Below are positions 36,941 to 45,517 of a stretch of DNA of 64,000 nt, piece after piece. Below the pieces are notes generated by a model. It had not been told where the DNA came from. It searched no databases and saw only the letters and a list, made by a program, of their open reading frames with translations. This DNA is from Psychrobacter urativorans. Its GTDB lineage: Bacteria > Pseudomonadota > Gammaproteobacteria > Pseudomonadales > Moraxellaceae. The stretch is taken from contig NZ_CAJHBT010000003.1 in NCBI RefSeq assembly GCF_904846675.1, positions 62,001-126,000 of the forward strand. Direction: 5' to 3'. Position 1 is the first letter of the stretch. Each line of letters starts with the position of its first letter. Position numbers and translations under genes: made by a program.

Positions 36941-37471
36941 TTACTTTTGTGCAGGCAGTACTTTTTCAATGCCTTTAAGCGCGCAGCTTTCGTCTTGCAT
37001 TGCGCCCCCTGCGCCGCCCGCAGCAATAGCCCCTATTACGTCATTGCCAAACTTTAAAGGTACGCCGCCACCGATAAGCAGTAGGTCATTTACCGTATTT
37101 AAGTTGTTTGAGTCTGGATTAGCACGGGCATTATTAGCCAAAATACGCGAAGGTGTTTTGGTGGATAGCGCAGTAAATGCTTTACGAACAGCAGCATCGG
37201 TATTGTGTGGGCCAACACTATCATCGCGTTGCAAGGCGATTAGATTACCAGCACGATCGACGACTGCTACAACAGCAGACTTACCTTCTGCATGACAGGC
37301 CGCCATAGTAGCCTCGATTAATTCATTGGCTAGTGCCAAAGATACATTCGGCTGTTGCAATATTAGACTAGGTTTAGCAACCCTAGGTTTGGCAGCGATA
37401 ACATTGGTAGCACAGCCTAAAACAGCTAGCGCCATTAAAGCTTTTGATAAATAACTTGATATTAATCGCAT
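36941..37471 (-). CDS. Secreted GlcG/HbpS family protein
   Basis: A 176-residue GlcG/HbpS-type protein with a Sec signal peptide (MRLISSYLSKALMALAVLG... cleavage near VIAA-KP). The mature domain shows AVVAVVDRAGNLIALQRDD, AVRKAFTALSTKTPS and the glycine-rich GGGVPLKFGNDVIGAIAAGG. Periplasmic members of this family bind haem or small ligands. AGGAG lies before the ATG (37471). It faces away from the aminotransferase gene and lies near a cytoplasmic paralogue at 28722, on the other side of the fdrA region. Three TTAAGACAT repeats stand in its upstream region. Confidence 0.8.
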   Translation of the reverse strand: MRLISSYLSKALMALAVLGCATNVIAAKPRVAKPSLILQQPNVSLALANELIEATMAACHAEGKSAVVAVVDRAGNLIALQRDDSVGPHNTDAAVRKAFTALSTKTPSRILANNARANPDSNNLNTVNDLLLIGGGVPLKFGNDVIGAIAAGGAGGAMQDESCALKGIEKVLPAQK

Positions 37472-37524
37472 AAAAACTCCTGAAGTTTAGCCCACATCTG
37501 CGAGCATTGATTTTAAATAACACC

Positions 37525-37561
37525 TTAAGACATTTAAGACATTTTAAAAAATTTAAGACAT
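37525..37561. repeat. Three TTAAGACAT repeats upstream of the secreted HbpS-like gene
   Basis: Exact TTAAGACAT units at 37525-37533, 37534-37542 and 37553-37561. They are 54-90 bases upstream of the minus-strand gene starting at 37471 and may be operator half-sites. Confidence 0.6.
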
Positions 37562-37694
37562 TACGCTAAAAATATAGAAAATAATGGCTATTAATATAGG
37601 TAGTTAATGAAGGCTTTTAATAAAAACAATTAATAAGTCAAACACGCCCTACCCTAATAAAGTATAGCCTCTTACATTAGAGCTTCTTGTATTA

Positions 37695-37798
37695 GGATTT
37701 CTAATCAGCCTTTTGCTGCTGACTATTAGACAGTCTTTCGCTAATTGATTACCGATACCAGAAGTCGCACCGGTGATAATAATATGAATTTCTCAGGA
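37695..37798 (-). pseudogene. Remnant of a short-chain dehydrogenase/reductase gene
   Basis: The minus strand reads IHIIITGATSGIGNQLAKDC, an SDR N-terminus with the NAD(P)-binding TGxxxGIG motif, but the similarity fades after about 30 codons and no start or body of an SDR follows. This is a decayed gene fragment. Confidence 0.65.
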
Positions 37799-38365
37799 GA
37801 ATCTGTCATCGTAAACATCTTCTTTTAGTTATTATTTTAGCGATGATAAGTTTGAAATAGATAACATTCCAAGCAATTAGGAATTATTTTTATTAAGTAT
37901 TGGCTAATCAAACCGCCAGTCTTATTTACTAAATCTAAATAACCTAAACGCCAATGATTATAGTATAAGAGGCAGCAATTATTGTTGTAACTTCGCAAAC
38001 AGCTCATCAATGACGGACTGTTTCATCTTACCCAACTGCCTTTTTTTAGCCATTTTAGGTTAAGAGCCTTAATCAAGATAAAATGATGAATTAGCAAGTT
38101 TAAGAAGCTTTGGGAAGCTCTTTTGCTGTATTTTTTATACTTTCTACTAAAAGCGCCTTAAGACAGTGTTATATTGACATGCTACAATGCGATAACCCAA
38201 AACTACTTAATATAGCGTATCGTCGAAGCTATTAATTTTAGAATGTTAGTTTTTAGAGCATCGCATCTTAGGTGCTATTTTTAACTGTGCACTGAACGCT
38301 GGCAAAGTGTTACGCATTGTATAAGTTACGCTTCATGCCATCGGCCTTTGTGTATCCAAAGCTCT

Positions 38366-38425
38366 AAGCAATTATAAGACAAGCAACTGTAAACCAAGTA
38401 ACTATAAACTAAGCAACTATAAAAA
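38366..38425 (+). repeat. Four tandem 15-bp repeats in the aminotransferase leader
   Basis: Units start at 38366, 38381, 38396 and 38411; the consensus is AAGCAACTATAAACT with a few changes per copy. They occupy the last 60 bases before the ribosome binding region of the gene at 38435. Confidence 0.9.
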
Positions 38426-38434
38426 GGGCCTCCC

Positions 38435-39637
38435 ATGAACGAACTGCAATTGTCTGACCGCGTCAACAATATTAAACCTTCACCGACCCTCGCAATTACC
38501 AATAAAGCTAAAGAACTAAAAGCAGCTGGCAAAGACATTATTGGTCTAGGCGCAGGCGAGCCTGACTTCGATACTCCAGAGCATGTTAAGCAAGCCGCTA
38601 TTCAAGCAATTAACGACGGCTTTACTAAATATACCGCTGTTGACGGCACCCCAGAGCTCAAAAAAGCTATCATCGATAAGTTCAAGCGTGATAATGACCT
38701 TAGCTATGAGCCTAATGAGATTTTGGTATCGGTCGGTGGTAAACAATCCTTTTTTAACCTTGCTCAAGCCTTTATTAATCCGGGTGATGAAGTCATCATT
38801 CCAGCACCGTACTGGGTCAGCTACCCTGACATGGTCATCATCGCTGAAGGCGTGCCGGTCATCGTAAAATGCCCTGCTGAACAAGATTTCAAAATCACCC
38901 CAGAACAGTTAAAAGCCGCTATTACTGATAAAACTAAATTGTTGGTACTTAATAGCCCGTCTAACCCAACTGGCATGGTTTATAGTTTAGAGGAACTCAA
39001 AGCCATTGCTGACGTGCTCAAAAAGCACCCACAAGTTTATGTGGTGTCAGACGACATGTATGAGCACATTCGCTGGACAGGTGATAAGTTCTACAACATC
39101 TTGAATGCCGCGCCAGAGCTAAAAGAGCGCGCTATCATCTTAAATGGCGTATCAAAAGCTTATGCCATGACCGGCTGGCGTATCGGCTATGCCGGCGGCC
39201 CTGCCAAACTAATTGGCGCGATGAAAAAAGTACAGTCACAATCAACCTCATGCCCAGCTTCAATCAGCCAAGTGGCAGCCGAAGCCGCTATTAGCGGTGA
39301 CCAAAGTGTGCTGACACCAATGGTAAAAGCGTTTGAGAAGCGTTGTGACTTGGTGGTAGACGGCTTAAATGCGATTAAAGGCATCACTTGCTTGCGTCCA
39401 GACGGCGCGTTTTATGTCTATCCTAATATCGTGCCATTGATTAAAGCCGCTGGTCTAAAGTCTTGTACTGAGTTTTCAGAATGGTTACTGGAGAAAGTCG
39501 GCGTAGCGGTAGTACCAGGTGATGCCTTCGGTCTTGGTGGCTATATGCGCATCTCTTACGCTACCGATGAAGCGACTCTAAAAGATGCGTTATCACGTAT
39601 CGAAAAAGCAGTTGCTGATTTAGACGTTGCTGAATAA
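38435..39637 (+). CDS. Pyridoxal-phosphate aminotransferase, aspartate aminotransferase type Ib
   Basis: A 400-residue class I aminotransferase. It starts NELQLSDRVNNIKPSPT, has LGAGEPDFDTPEHVK, SNPTGMVYS, SDDMYEHIRW and the PLP-lysine segment NGVSKAYAMTGWRIGYAG, with the C-terminal Arg in GGYMRISYA. This is the type Ib pattern that transfers amino groups between aspartate (or aromatic/prephenate substrates) and 2-oxoglutarate. AAAAAGGGCCTCCC precedes the ATG, and four 15-bp tandem repeats directly precede that. It is monocistronic, with a terminator-like hairpin downstream. The exact substrate is not readable. Confidence 0.9.
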   Translation: MNELQLSDRVNNIKPSPTLAITNKAKELKAAGKDIIGLGAGEPDFDTPEHVKQAAIQAINDGFTKYTAVDGTPELKKAIIDKFKRDNDLSYEPNEILVSVGGKQSFFNLAQAFINPGDEVIIPAPYWVSYPDMVIIAEGVPVIVKCPAEQDFKITPEQLKAAITDKTKLLVLNSPSNPTGMVYSLEELKAIADVLKKHPQVYVVSDDMYEHIRWTGDKFYNILNAAPELKERAIILNGVSKAYAMTGWRIGYAGGPAKLIGAMKKVQSQSTSCPASISQVAAEAAISGDQSVLTPMVKAFEKRCDLVVDGLNAIKGITCLRPDGAFYVYPNIVPLIKAAGLKSCTEFSEWLLEKVGVAVVPGDAFGLGGYMRISYATDEATLKDALSRIEKAVADLDVAE

Positions 39638-39712
39638 TTAGACGTTGTTAAATGGCGGTGCTGAATGATGTTACTAAATCATTCATTGCTAAAATAATAG
39701 TGCTATGAATAA

Positions 39713-39742
39713 GAGAGACGTCCACTGCGGCGTCTTTTTTTA
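39713..39742 (+). terminator. Terminator after the aminotransferase gene
   Basis: AGACGTCC and GGCGTCT around ACTGC form a stem with one bulged base, followed by seven T at 39736-39742. Confidence 0.75.
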
Positions 39743-39803
39743 GTTTTAAAATGGTCATTTTAGACTTTAAAGGTCTTATTTTCATAAAAAACGCAAAAAG
39801 GAC

Positions 39804-39831
39804 TTGACGTATTTTTTATCTTTGCTAAAAT
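39804..39831 (+). promoter_or_regulatory. Promoter of the first tRNA-Asn gene
   Basis: TTGACG at 39804-39809 and TAAAAT at 39826-39831 with a 16-base spacer, about 70 bases upstream of the tRNA. Confidence 0.7.
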
Positions 39832-39900
39832 ACGCCCCACTTAGCGCGAACTCAGAGTTAGCGCTAAGCTCGTTGTAAGACGATAAACCTTACAGCTTAT

Positions 39901-39976
39901 TCCTCAATAGCTCAGTTGGTAGAGCGTCGGACTGTTAATCCGTGTGTCCCTGGTTCGAGCCCAGGTTGAGGAGCCA
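39901..39976 (+). tRNA. tRNA-Asn (GUU)
   Basis: A 76-base tRNA including encoded CCA. The acceptor TCCTCAA pairs with TTGAGGA, the anticodon loop is CTGTTAA with anticodon GTT, and the T arm has GGTTCGAGCC. It is identical to the copy at 40305. A terminator hairpin follows at 40052. Confidence 0.97.
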
Positions 39977-40051
39977 AATTTAGCAAGACGTTGGTCAATA
40001 ATATACTAGCAATTATTTTGAATCACTTTTGATTCGATTATGGCATATGCC

Positions 40052-40084
40052 AAAACCCTCATCAGTTTGATGAGGGTTTTTTTA
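40052..40084 (+). terminator. Terminator after the first tRNA-Asn
   Basis: AAAACCCTCATCA at 40052-40064 pairs with TGATGAGGGTTTT at 40068-40080 around GTT, then more T. The perfect palindrome TGGCATATGCCA sits just before it at 40041-40052. Confidence 0.92.
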
Positions 40085-40208
40085 TGATACTTAAAATAGC
40101 ATTTAAAAAACTATAAGACTTCAGATAACAAAGCCAGGCCATTAGCGATAGTCCAGTAGCGGTAAATCGTATCAATTTGATAATAGATAATATATTTTTG
40201 GGTTAGGG

Positions 40209-40237
40209 TTGACAGATATCGAAACGTTGGCTAGAAT
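40209..40237 (+). promoter_or_regulatory. Promoter of the second tRNA-Asn gene
   Basis: TTGACA at 40209-40214 and TAGAAT at 40232-40237 with a 17-base spacer, 67 bases before the tRNA. Confidence 0.8.
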
Positions 40238-40304
40238 GTGTCCCACATAACGCGAATCGCTAAAGAGTCACTTTTTAGATAGCTTTGTTGTTATCACCAA
40301 TTAT

Positions 40305-40380
40305 TCCTCAATAGCTCAGTTGGTAGAGCGTCGGACTGTTAATCCGTGTGTCCCTGGTTCGAGCCCAGGTTGAGGAGCCA
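40305..40380 (+). tRNA. tRNA-Asn (GUU), second copy
   Basis: A second 76-base tRNA-Asn, identical over its full length to the one at 39901 and preceded by the same TTAT. It has its own promoter and its own terminator, so the two are independent units rather than one transcript. Confidence 0.97.
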
Positions 40381-40386
40381 TATTAT

Positions 40387-40421
40387 AAAAAACCTTCATC
40401 GGATAATGATGAAGGTTTTTT
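40387..40421 (+). terminator. Terminator after the second tRNA-Asn
   Basis: AAAACCTTCATC pairs with GATGAAGGTTTT around GGATAAT, followed by a T-run. Confidence 0.92.
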
Positions 40422-40563
40422 TATGGGCGCTATTTTTAGCAGCACTAATATGTCATGTTTGAGCGCTTTGCTGTATGGTTAGCATTAGATAAAGCGCGTT
40501 TGATAGTCACAAATAGCTTCGTTCAAGTTCTTTATTCCTACTCACTAAAAGTAATGGTTTATT

Positions 40564-40893
40564 ATGATACCTGCACGCATCAAAAATAAGTTTTCTGATC
40601 ATCCACAAAAGATCATGCGCCCCATTAGTATTCGTCTCTCTGAGGAGATGATTGAGCTATTGAGTGCGACCTCATCAGAGCTAGGTTTTAAACGTATTCA
40701 AGGACTCATACGCTTATATATACGCCAAGGTCTTGACCGCGACCATCAAGACTATACGTTAGCGCATGATGAGGTGTTTATCGAGACGCTACGCAAAAGA
40801 GGCGTCAGTCAGCGTATCATCGATGAGGCTATCGTAGTCACGCATAACAACAACATCACCCATCCATTATCTGAGCTGCAAGATAATAATTAA
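40564..40893 (+). CDS. Small protein with ribbon-helix-helix-like segment
   Basis: A 109-residue protein. RPISIRLSEEMIELLSATS and GFKRIQGLIRLYIRQGLD (about residues 19-58) have the strand-helix-helix pattern of CopG/Arc-type DNA-binding proteins. The remaining 50 residues are hydrophilic. The start has no strong ribosome binding site. It could be an antitoxin or repressor left from an accessory element next to the tRNA genes; no toxin partner is seen. Confidence 0.5.
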   Translation: MIPARIKNKFSDHPQKIMRPISIRLSEEMIELLSATSSELGFKRIQGLIRLYIRQGLDRDHQDYTLAHDEVFIETLRKRGVSQRIIDEAIVVTHNNNITHPLSELQDNN

Positions 40894-41081
40894 GCTCACC
40901 TCTCTTAACCGCCATCTTGCAAAATTTAACACAATATCAAACGGTGATTGAGTACGGCCTTCCACTAAAATAGAGTATATTCAAGTTAATGGTTTATACC
41001 AAAGTTATGCTATTTATTCATGCACCCTTAAAGAGCTAGTAATTCGTAAGCCATGAACTAATCATTAGCAAACAGTCATAG

Positions 41082-41396
41082 TTAAGAATAGCTAAAATTT
41101 GGCAATGGCAACAAAAGCTCGGAGAGATCTTTGAGCAATTATCTGCTAACGATAGACAGCTACTCAGCCATTATATGCTACGGATGAAGCTCAGCGATGC
41201 TTACGAGTCAGAAGCGAATATGCGCACCACTATCAAGCAAGCCTTCATACAGCAGCGTGAATATGAGCGTTTGCATCCTAATAATCCTACTGGTAAAAGA
41301 AGCCCTATTGTCGCAAGCCTGCAAATTGGCGCTGTCAATGCTCAGATTCATCCTATTGCCCTACTACCTATTACCAGTCAAAATCAGCGATTGTGA
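41082..41396 (+). other. Open frame without a start codon; possible gene fragment
   Basis: The frame is open from a TAG at 41079 and reads coherently (IWQWQQKLGEIFEQLSAND, then MLRMKLSDAYESEANMRTTI) to a stop at 41394. It has no ATG or ribosome binding site at its 5' end; the first ATG is at 41175. The composition is like coding sequence. It could be the 3' end of a lost gene or a short protein starting at 41175. The family is unknown. Confidence 0.35.
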
Positions 41397-41442
41397 CAGC
41401 TTAGCTTAAATCAAGTTAAGCTCCAGTTCATGCTATCTGAAC

Positions 41443-41730
41443 ATGGCACAGTACCTATTAAGAGCTTTAAATAAGAATTTTAAAGGCTCGCTGCTGATGA
41501 AAGACGATAATCTGACTGAAGGTAAGCGCTTTAATGTGCCGCTCACACAATCCATACCGCCTATCACGCCTGAACAATCCGGTAAAGTAATCATCGAAAG
41601 TAGTATCAAGGATATCAACGTTATACGCACCATTAGAAATGCGCGAGATGTGACCATAGAAATTAATAAAGACACACTCACGTTTACTGACGGTCAAAAG
41701 ATTGAGTTTTCGGATAAATTGGCTAAGTAA
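41443..41730 (+). CDS. Small hypothetical protein
   Basis: A 95-residue frame with mixed charge. NVPLTQSIPPITPEQSGKVI and VTIEINKDTLTFTDGQKIEF suggest a small beta-rich fold. No clear ribosome binding site precedes 41443; the internal ATG at 41497 is an alternative. It ends before a strong terminator hairpin, which supports a transcript. No family is recognised. Confidence 0.4.
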   Translation: MAQYLLRALNKNFKGSLLMKDDNLTEGKRFNVPLTQSIPPITPEQSGKVIIESSIKDINVIRTIRNARDVTIEINKDTLTFTDGQKIEFSDKLAK

Positions 41731-41753
41731 TTTTTAATATAATGTTCAGCAAT

Positions 41754-41790
41754 AAAAAAGCCCCAATCATAAGTGATTGGGGCTTTTTTA
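41754..41790. terminator. Terminator between the small gene and tRNA-Ser
   Basis: AAAAAAGCCCCAATCA and TGATTGGGGCTTTTTT pair around TAAG. It can serve the small gene on the plus strand and tRNA-Ser on the minus strand. Confidence 0.93.
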
Positions 41791-41813
41791 CAATACTTTA
41801 TCGTACTTAAATT

Positions 41814-41904
41814 TGGCGGAGACGGAGAGATTCGAACTCTCGAAGGGCTATGAACCCTTGTCGGTTTTCAAGACCGGTGCATTCAACCGCTCTGCCACGT
41901 CTCC
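41814..41904 (-). tRNA. tRNA-Ser (UGA)
   Basis: A 91-base class II tRNA read on the minus strand, starting GGAGACGTGGCAGAGCGGTT and ending with encoded CCA. The acceptor GGAGACG pairs with CGTCTCC, the anticodon loop CTTGAAA gives TGA, and a long variable arm (CAAGGGTTCATAGCCCTT) is present. The T arm is GAGAGTTCGAATCTCTC. Confidence 0.97.
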
Positions 41905-42016
41905 ATTTGTGCATCATTATAGCGATATGAAATGAGAATGCAAGCGCTAATGCAAAAAAACGTAAATTATTGTCATATTGCTTACTTTCCTTTTGCTGAT
42001 ATTTTACTAATAGTGG

Positions 42017-43204
42017 CTATTTATTGACAAAGTCGACAGACTGCTTACTTGACGCTAGATGCAAGCACATATCAAGGAGACGATTGGCATAGCCCCATTC
42101 ATTATCATACCAAGCAAAGACCTTATACTGATTGCCCACTTGCATCAACTGCTGACCGTCAATGATAAGCGATTCAGGCTGATGAATAAAGTCACTTGAG
42201 ACTAGTGGCTCATCAGTGTAGTCCATAATATTGGCCAAATAGGTTTGGCTAGCCGATTTTAACACGTCTCTCATCGCCTCGACACTGACATCCGGCGTAC
42301 TAAACACAAAGGTCACATCAATAGCAGCAACGTCAATGGTCGGCACCCGAATAGAGTGACCATTAATTTTACCAACCATCTTTGGTAGCACACGTTCAGT
42401 GGCCGCGATACTACTCGAGGTAGTCGGAATAATATTATACCCCGAGGCGCGTGCCCGTCTGGGATCGCGGTGAGCTTGATCGAGCACGGTTTGATCAGCA
42501 GTAACCGCATGGATTTCGGTCATCATCGCGGACTTCACCCCAAACGCCTTATCAAGGGTATCAATCAGCGGCACCAACGCCTGCGTGGTACAAGAAACGC
42601 TAGAGATAATCGGTAGCTCACAAGTCAGCTCATCGCTATTGACGCCCATGACAATACAAGCATCAACATCATCGAAAGGCGCCGCCCCAATGATAACTTG
42701 CTGAGCACCCGCATCGATATGCATATGCGCTTGTTCATAAGAGCGAAAGTGTCCGGTACATTCTAGTACCACGTCGATACCTAAAGTCTCCCAAGGCAAC
42801 TGCTGCGGATCGGCCTCTGAAAGCATACGAATACAGTACGTATGGTTCTTTTTGGTTAGACACAGCTGAGTTTCGTCATTAGCGCCACTGTTATTGCCTT
42901 CAACATTATTAATGACCAGCTCAGCACTAACCCCCAATCGGCTCAAACGCCCATGGGTGCTGTCAAATTTTAACAAGTGTAATAAAATATCAGCCGGAGC
43001 CAAATCATTAATCGCCACCACATGAATTGCACGTCCCAGTACCTCAAAGCGCTCTAGCAGCGCCCGCAATACATTACGACCTATGCGCCCAAAGCCATTA
43101 ATTGCTACTCTGAGTGGCTGAGTGTGCTCGCTAGTAGCATGGAACGCTGCTGCGACGGCAGGATCAGAGGTCAAACGGTAGGTGGCGCTAGAAAAATCAG
43201 GCAT
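42017..43204 (-). CDS. GAPDH / erythrose-4-phosphate dehydrogenase family enzyme
   Basis: A 395-residue type I GAPDH-family dehydrogenase. The NAD fold INGFGRIGRNVLRAL, the catalytic segment SVSCTTQALVP with Cys, the His of MTEIHAVTADQ, HRDPRRARASGYNIIPT and WYDNEWGYANR are all visible. The usual SCTTN is changed to SCTTQ. A 35-residue N-terminal extension precedes the fold, and a short insert (about residues 105-120) is Asn-rich. Some features (VTADQTVLD, the TTSSSIAATERVLP region) are nearer to erythrose-4-phosphate dehydrogenase than to glycolytic GAPDH. Either role is possible. It is monocistronic, with a weak ribosome binding site. Confidence 0.8.
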   Translation of the reverse strand: MPDFSSATYRLTSDPAVAAAFHATSEHTQPLRVAINGFGRIGRNVLRALLERFEVLGRAIHVVAINDLAPADILLHLLKFDSTHGRLSRLGVSAELVINNVEGNNSGANDETQLCLTKKNHTYCIRMLSEADPQQLPWETLGIDVVLECTGHFRSYEQAHMHIDAGAQQVIIGAAPFDDVDACIVMGVNSDELTCELPIISSVSCTTQALVPLIDTLDKAFGVKSAMMTEIHAVTADQTVLDQAHRDPRRARASGYNIIPTTSSSIAATERVLPKMVGKINGHSIRVPTIDVAAIDVTFVFSTPDVSVEAMRDVLKSASQTYLANIMDYTDEPLVSSDFIHQPESLIIDGQQLMQVGNQYKVFAWYDNEWGYANRLLDMCLHLASSKQSVDFVNK

Positions 43205-43345
43205 AAATATTAATCACTATAAATGTGGGAACAAAAATATTCAGGCGGCATATAGAAAATGACGGCATAGGAATAGGCGTACTGATGAAGTCATGCACGC
43301 CTCTAAGGTTATAACGATGCGGGGCTACTGTGGAAATATGGAAAC

Positions 43346-45280
43346 CTATGGGGTAATAAATATGAGTGCCAAACGAATGGTATTGTAATCAATACTTTGT
43401 TTTAAATGCTCATATATAGGCTTAATCTTGATAGTACCATTATCATTAAAATCATTGGGATTATTGGCAACTTTAATGATGACATAAGCGTTACCAACAG
43501 CAGTCATCACCGCATCATCAGGGCGCAAGTGGTCACAAGCAAGACTGGGGTCTTTACGTTTAAGATCACTAATATGGCGCATAATGGTCGATTGTGCAAG
43601 TCCTCGTGTATGGGCAATATCAGCAATACTGAGGCTTTCATCTAATAACAGGCGAGTCGCAAGCAAGGTACTCTCTGACTTATCAGCGATTTGACTGCCA
43701 AGCTTTTGTTTTTTATCTTGTTGTGCTTGCTGTTGTTCACGGCGCCTTTTTTGTAAGTTGGCATACGCATCAATTACCGACTTACTTAACGTACCGCCCG
43801 ATTTTAGAATGAACTTCTCATGCGACTGCGTCATACTTTTTTCATCAAGCATCGCATAGTTGGCATCGGCTTCATCTGATAATATTAGAAAACGCTTGTC
43901 CGCGCCGCGTGCTAGCGGGTCTAGCTGCAAGCTCAACTCGTTCATACCCAGCAGCTGTAAGCCGGCAAGCGACTTGAGCCGTGATAGTGCCACATAACCT
44001 TGTCCCAGCTCAAAGGTACGCGATAAATCAATCTCAGCCGCATCCAGAGTCATCCCTTGCGATTTATGAATGGTGATTGCCCAAGCCAAACATAACGGCA
44101 CTTGCTCATAGCTTGCCAGCACCTCGCCCGTCTCATCTTCAATCATCCATTCTTCCGGCTCAGCCACCACTTCACGTCCTGAATTAAGCCTAACCACTGG
44201 CATTTTTTGCGGTGCCGGTTTTTTGGTTTTAGTTTTAGCTTTTTCTTTAGTAGTAACACTAGTGTCAGCATCAACATCAGAATTATCGTCAGCACTTTTC
44301 TTATCGTTATCGATATCCTTTAGTGCATCGCTCTTTGCTTTCTCTTTATCATCAACTTTTACTGCGGCAAAGCCAATCAACTCGCCCATCGTGCCGTTGG
44401 AGACCCCAAGCTCACTATTATTTTTGATAAACATCACCTTTGCGCCTACTTTGAGAGTCAGCTCATCTTGAGTACGCACGGTCTTTTTTAGGGTTTCGAC
44501 CAGCTTAGTATCGCCTGTCAAAGTCGCATCAAAACGCATGGTTTCGCCAGTTAAGTCAGCAAGCTCTTTGTCATTGATTTTATTAACGTTGAGATTATGG
44601 GTATATAGCCGCGTACGTTGGATATCGATGTTCTGATCAAAGGTATTCTCAAGCGCTGCAATCGCCTCAAAGGTCACATGCTGACGACGAATCTGGTTGA
44701 GGATATCGTCTAAATCAAGACCACCATTAGCCTCTTCACTGACTTGCCGATGCTGCTCACTAAGGTAACAAACATGAAACTTAGCATCGAGCCAAGCCTC
44801 AGACATAAAGGCAAATTTATCCCGATTGCTCTCACCTCTGTTACCAATCGGTGGCAGCTGAAAAAAGTCCCCTGCGACCACCACTTGAATACCGCCAAAA
44901 GGTGCTGCACTCTTACGCACATACTTAAGCACTTCATTAACGGCATTCAGCTGCTTGGCATGCAGCATGGATATCTCATCAATAATAAGTACTTGTGTGT
45001 CTTTCAGTCTATCGGCTAAGAATTGCTTGCGAGATAAATTAGTTAAATCACGCTCACTCAGCTCATCCTTGATACCGATACCTGACCAGCTATGAATAGT
45101 GGTGCCATTCATATGAGTAGCAGCAATACCAGTGCTAGCGGTCACGGCAACAGGCACACGGCGGGCACGCAGATAATTGATATATTGATTGAGAGTATAG
45201 GTCTTACCGGAACCTGCTGAGCCGGTCAAAAAAACGTTTTGACCTGTTTTTAAAATATTAAGAGCAGAAGATTGACGCAT
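43346..45280 (-). CDS. PIF1/RecD-like helicase with C-terminal HTH domain
   Basis: A 644-residue superfamily 1 helicase of the PIF1/Dda-like type. Walker A TGSAGSGKTYTLNQY, the GTTIHSWSGIG segment, LIIDEISMLHA, VVAGDFFQLPPIG, LSEQHRQ, the motif V AITIHKSQGMTLDAAEIDL and motif VI YVALSRLKSLAGLQ are complete. A Lys/Asp-rich insert (about residues 315-375) separates motif IV from V. The C-terminus has a helix-turn-helix (LSIADIAHTRGLAQSTIMRH), as in RecQ-type or HTH_40 proteins. The ATG at 45280 is preferred because the upstream 22 residues are hydrophobic and unlike the family. It probably unwinds DNA during replication or repair; the HTH addition suggests a particular recruitment site. Confidence 0.88.
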   Translation of the reverse strand: MRQSSALNILKTGQNVFLTGSAGSGKTYTLNQYINYLRARRVPVAVTASTGIAATHMNGTTIHSWSGIGIKDELSERDLTNLSRKQFLADRLKDTQVLIIDEISMLHAKQLNAVNEVLKYVRKSAAPFGGIQVVVAGDFFQLPPIGNRGESNRDKFAFMSEAWLDAKFHVCYLSEQHRQVSEEANGGLDLDDILNQIRRQHVTFEAIAALENTFDQNIDIQRTRLYTHNLNVNKINDKELADLTGETMRFDATLTGDTKLVETLKKTVRTQDELTLKVGAKVMFIKNNSELGVSNGTMGELIGFAAVKVDDKEKAKSDALKDIDNDKKSADDNSDVDADTSVTTKEKAKTKTKKPAPQKMPVVRLNSGREVVAEPEEWMIEDETGEVLASYEQVPLCLAWAITIHKSQGMTLDAAEIDLSRTFELGQGYVALSRLKSLAGLQLLGMNELSLQLDPLARGADKRFLILSDEADANYAMLDEKSMTQSHEKFILKSGGTLSKSVIDAYANLQKRRREQQQAQQDKKQKLGSQIADKSESTLLATRLLLDESLSIADIAHTRGLAQSTIMRHISDLKRKDPSLACDHLRPDDAVMTAVGNAYVIIKVANNPNDFNDNGTIKIKPIYEHLKQSIDYNTIRLALIFITP

Positions 45281-45517
45281 ATATCCAAACCAACCAATAG
45301 TATAAGAAAAAGGAATAATGAGAAAAAAGAGAGCTGCCGCTGCCATATACTCTTTCTAAGAGCCGCTATTAGAACCAGATTAAACGACAGCAGCCTAAAA
45401 TATTTGGCAACAATTATAACAGCTACATCACCTTTGCGAACCATATTAACGTCATACTGCTATATATAACTAAAATTTATATATAGCTGAATACTATATT
45501 ATGAAAATTAATTATAA

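Larger units (their letters stand above)
37472..38434. other. Long gap with gene remnants and repeats
   Basis: About 960 bases. It contains three TTAAGACAT repeats, a short-chain dehydrogenase N-terminal remnant and, on the minus strand at 38053-37979, a 24-codon frame (MAKKRQLGKMKQSVIDELFA and a short tail) of unknown origin. The four-copy repeat at 38366-38425 lies at its right end. The rest is featureless. Confidence 0.5.

Noticed and set aside
38366-38425. Tandem 15-bp units as a CRISPR array
   Set aside because: Units are contiguous with no spacers and there are no cas genes in the window.
38326-38538. Minus-strand frame with Tyr/Ser/Leu repeat peptide across the aminotransferase leader
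   Set aside because: The peptide repeat is only the translation of the 15-bp DNA repeat, and the frame overlaps the start of a real gene.
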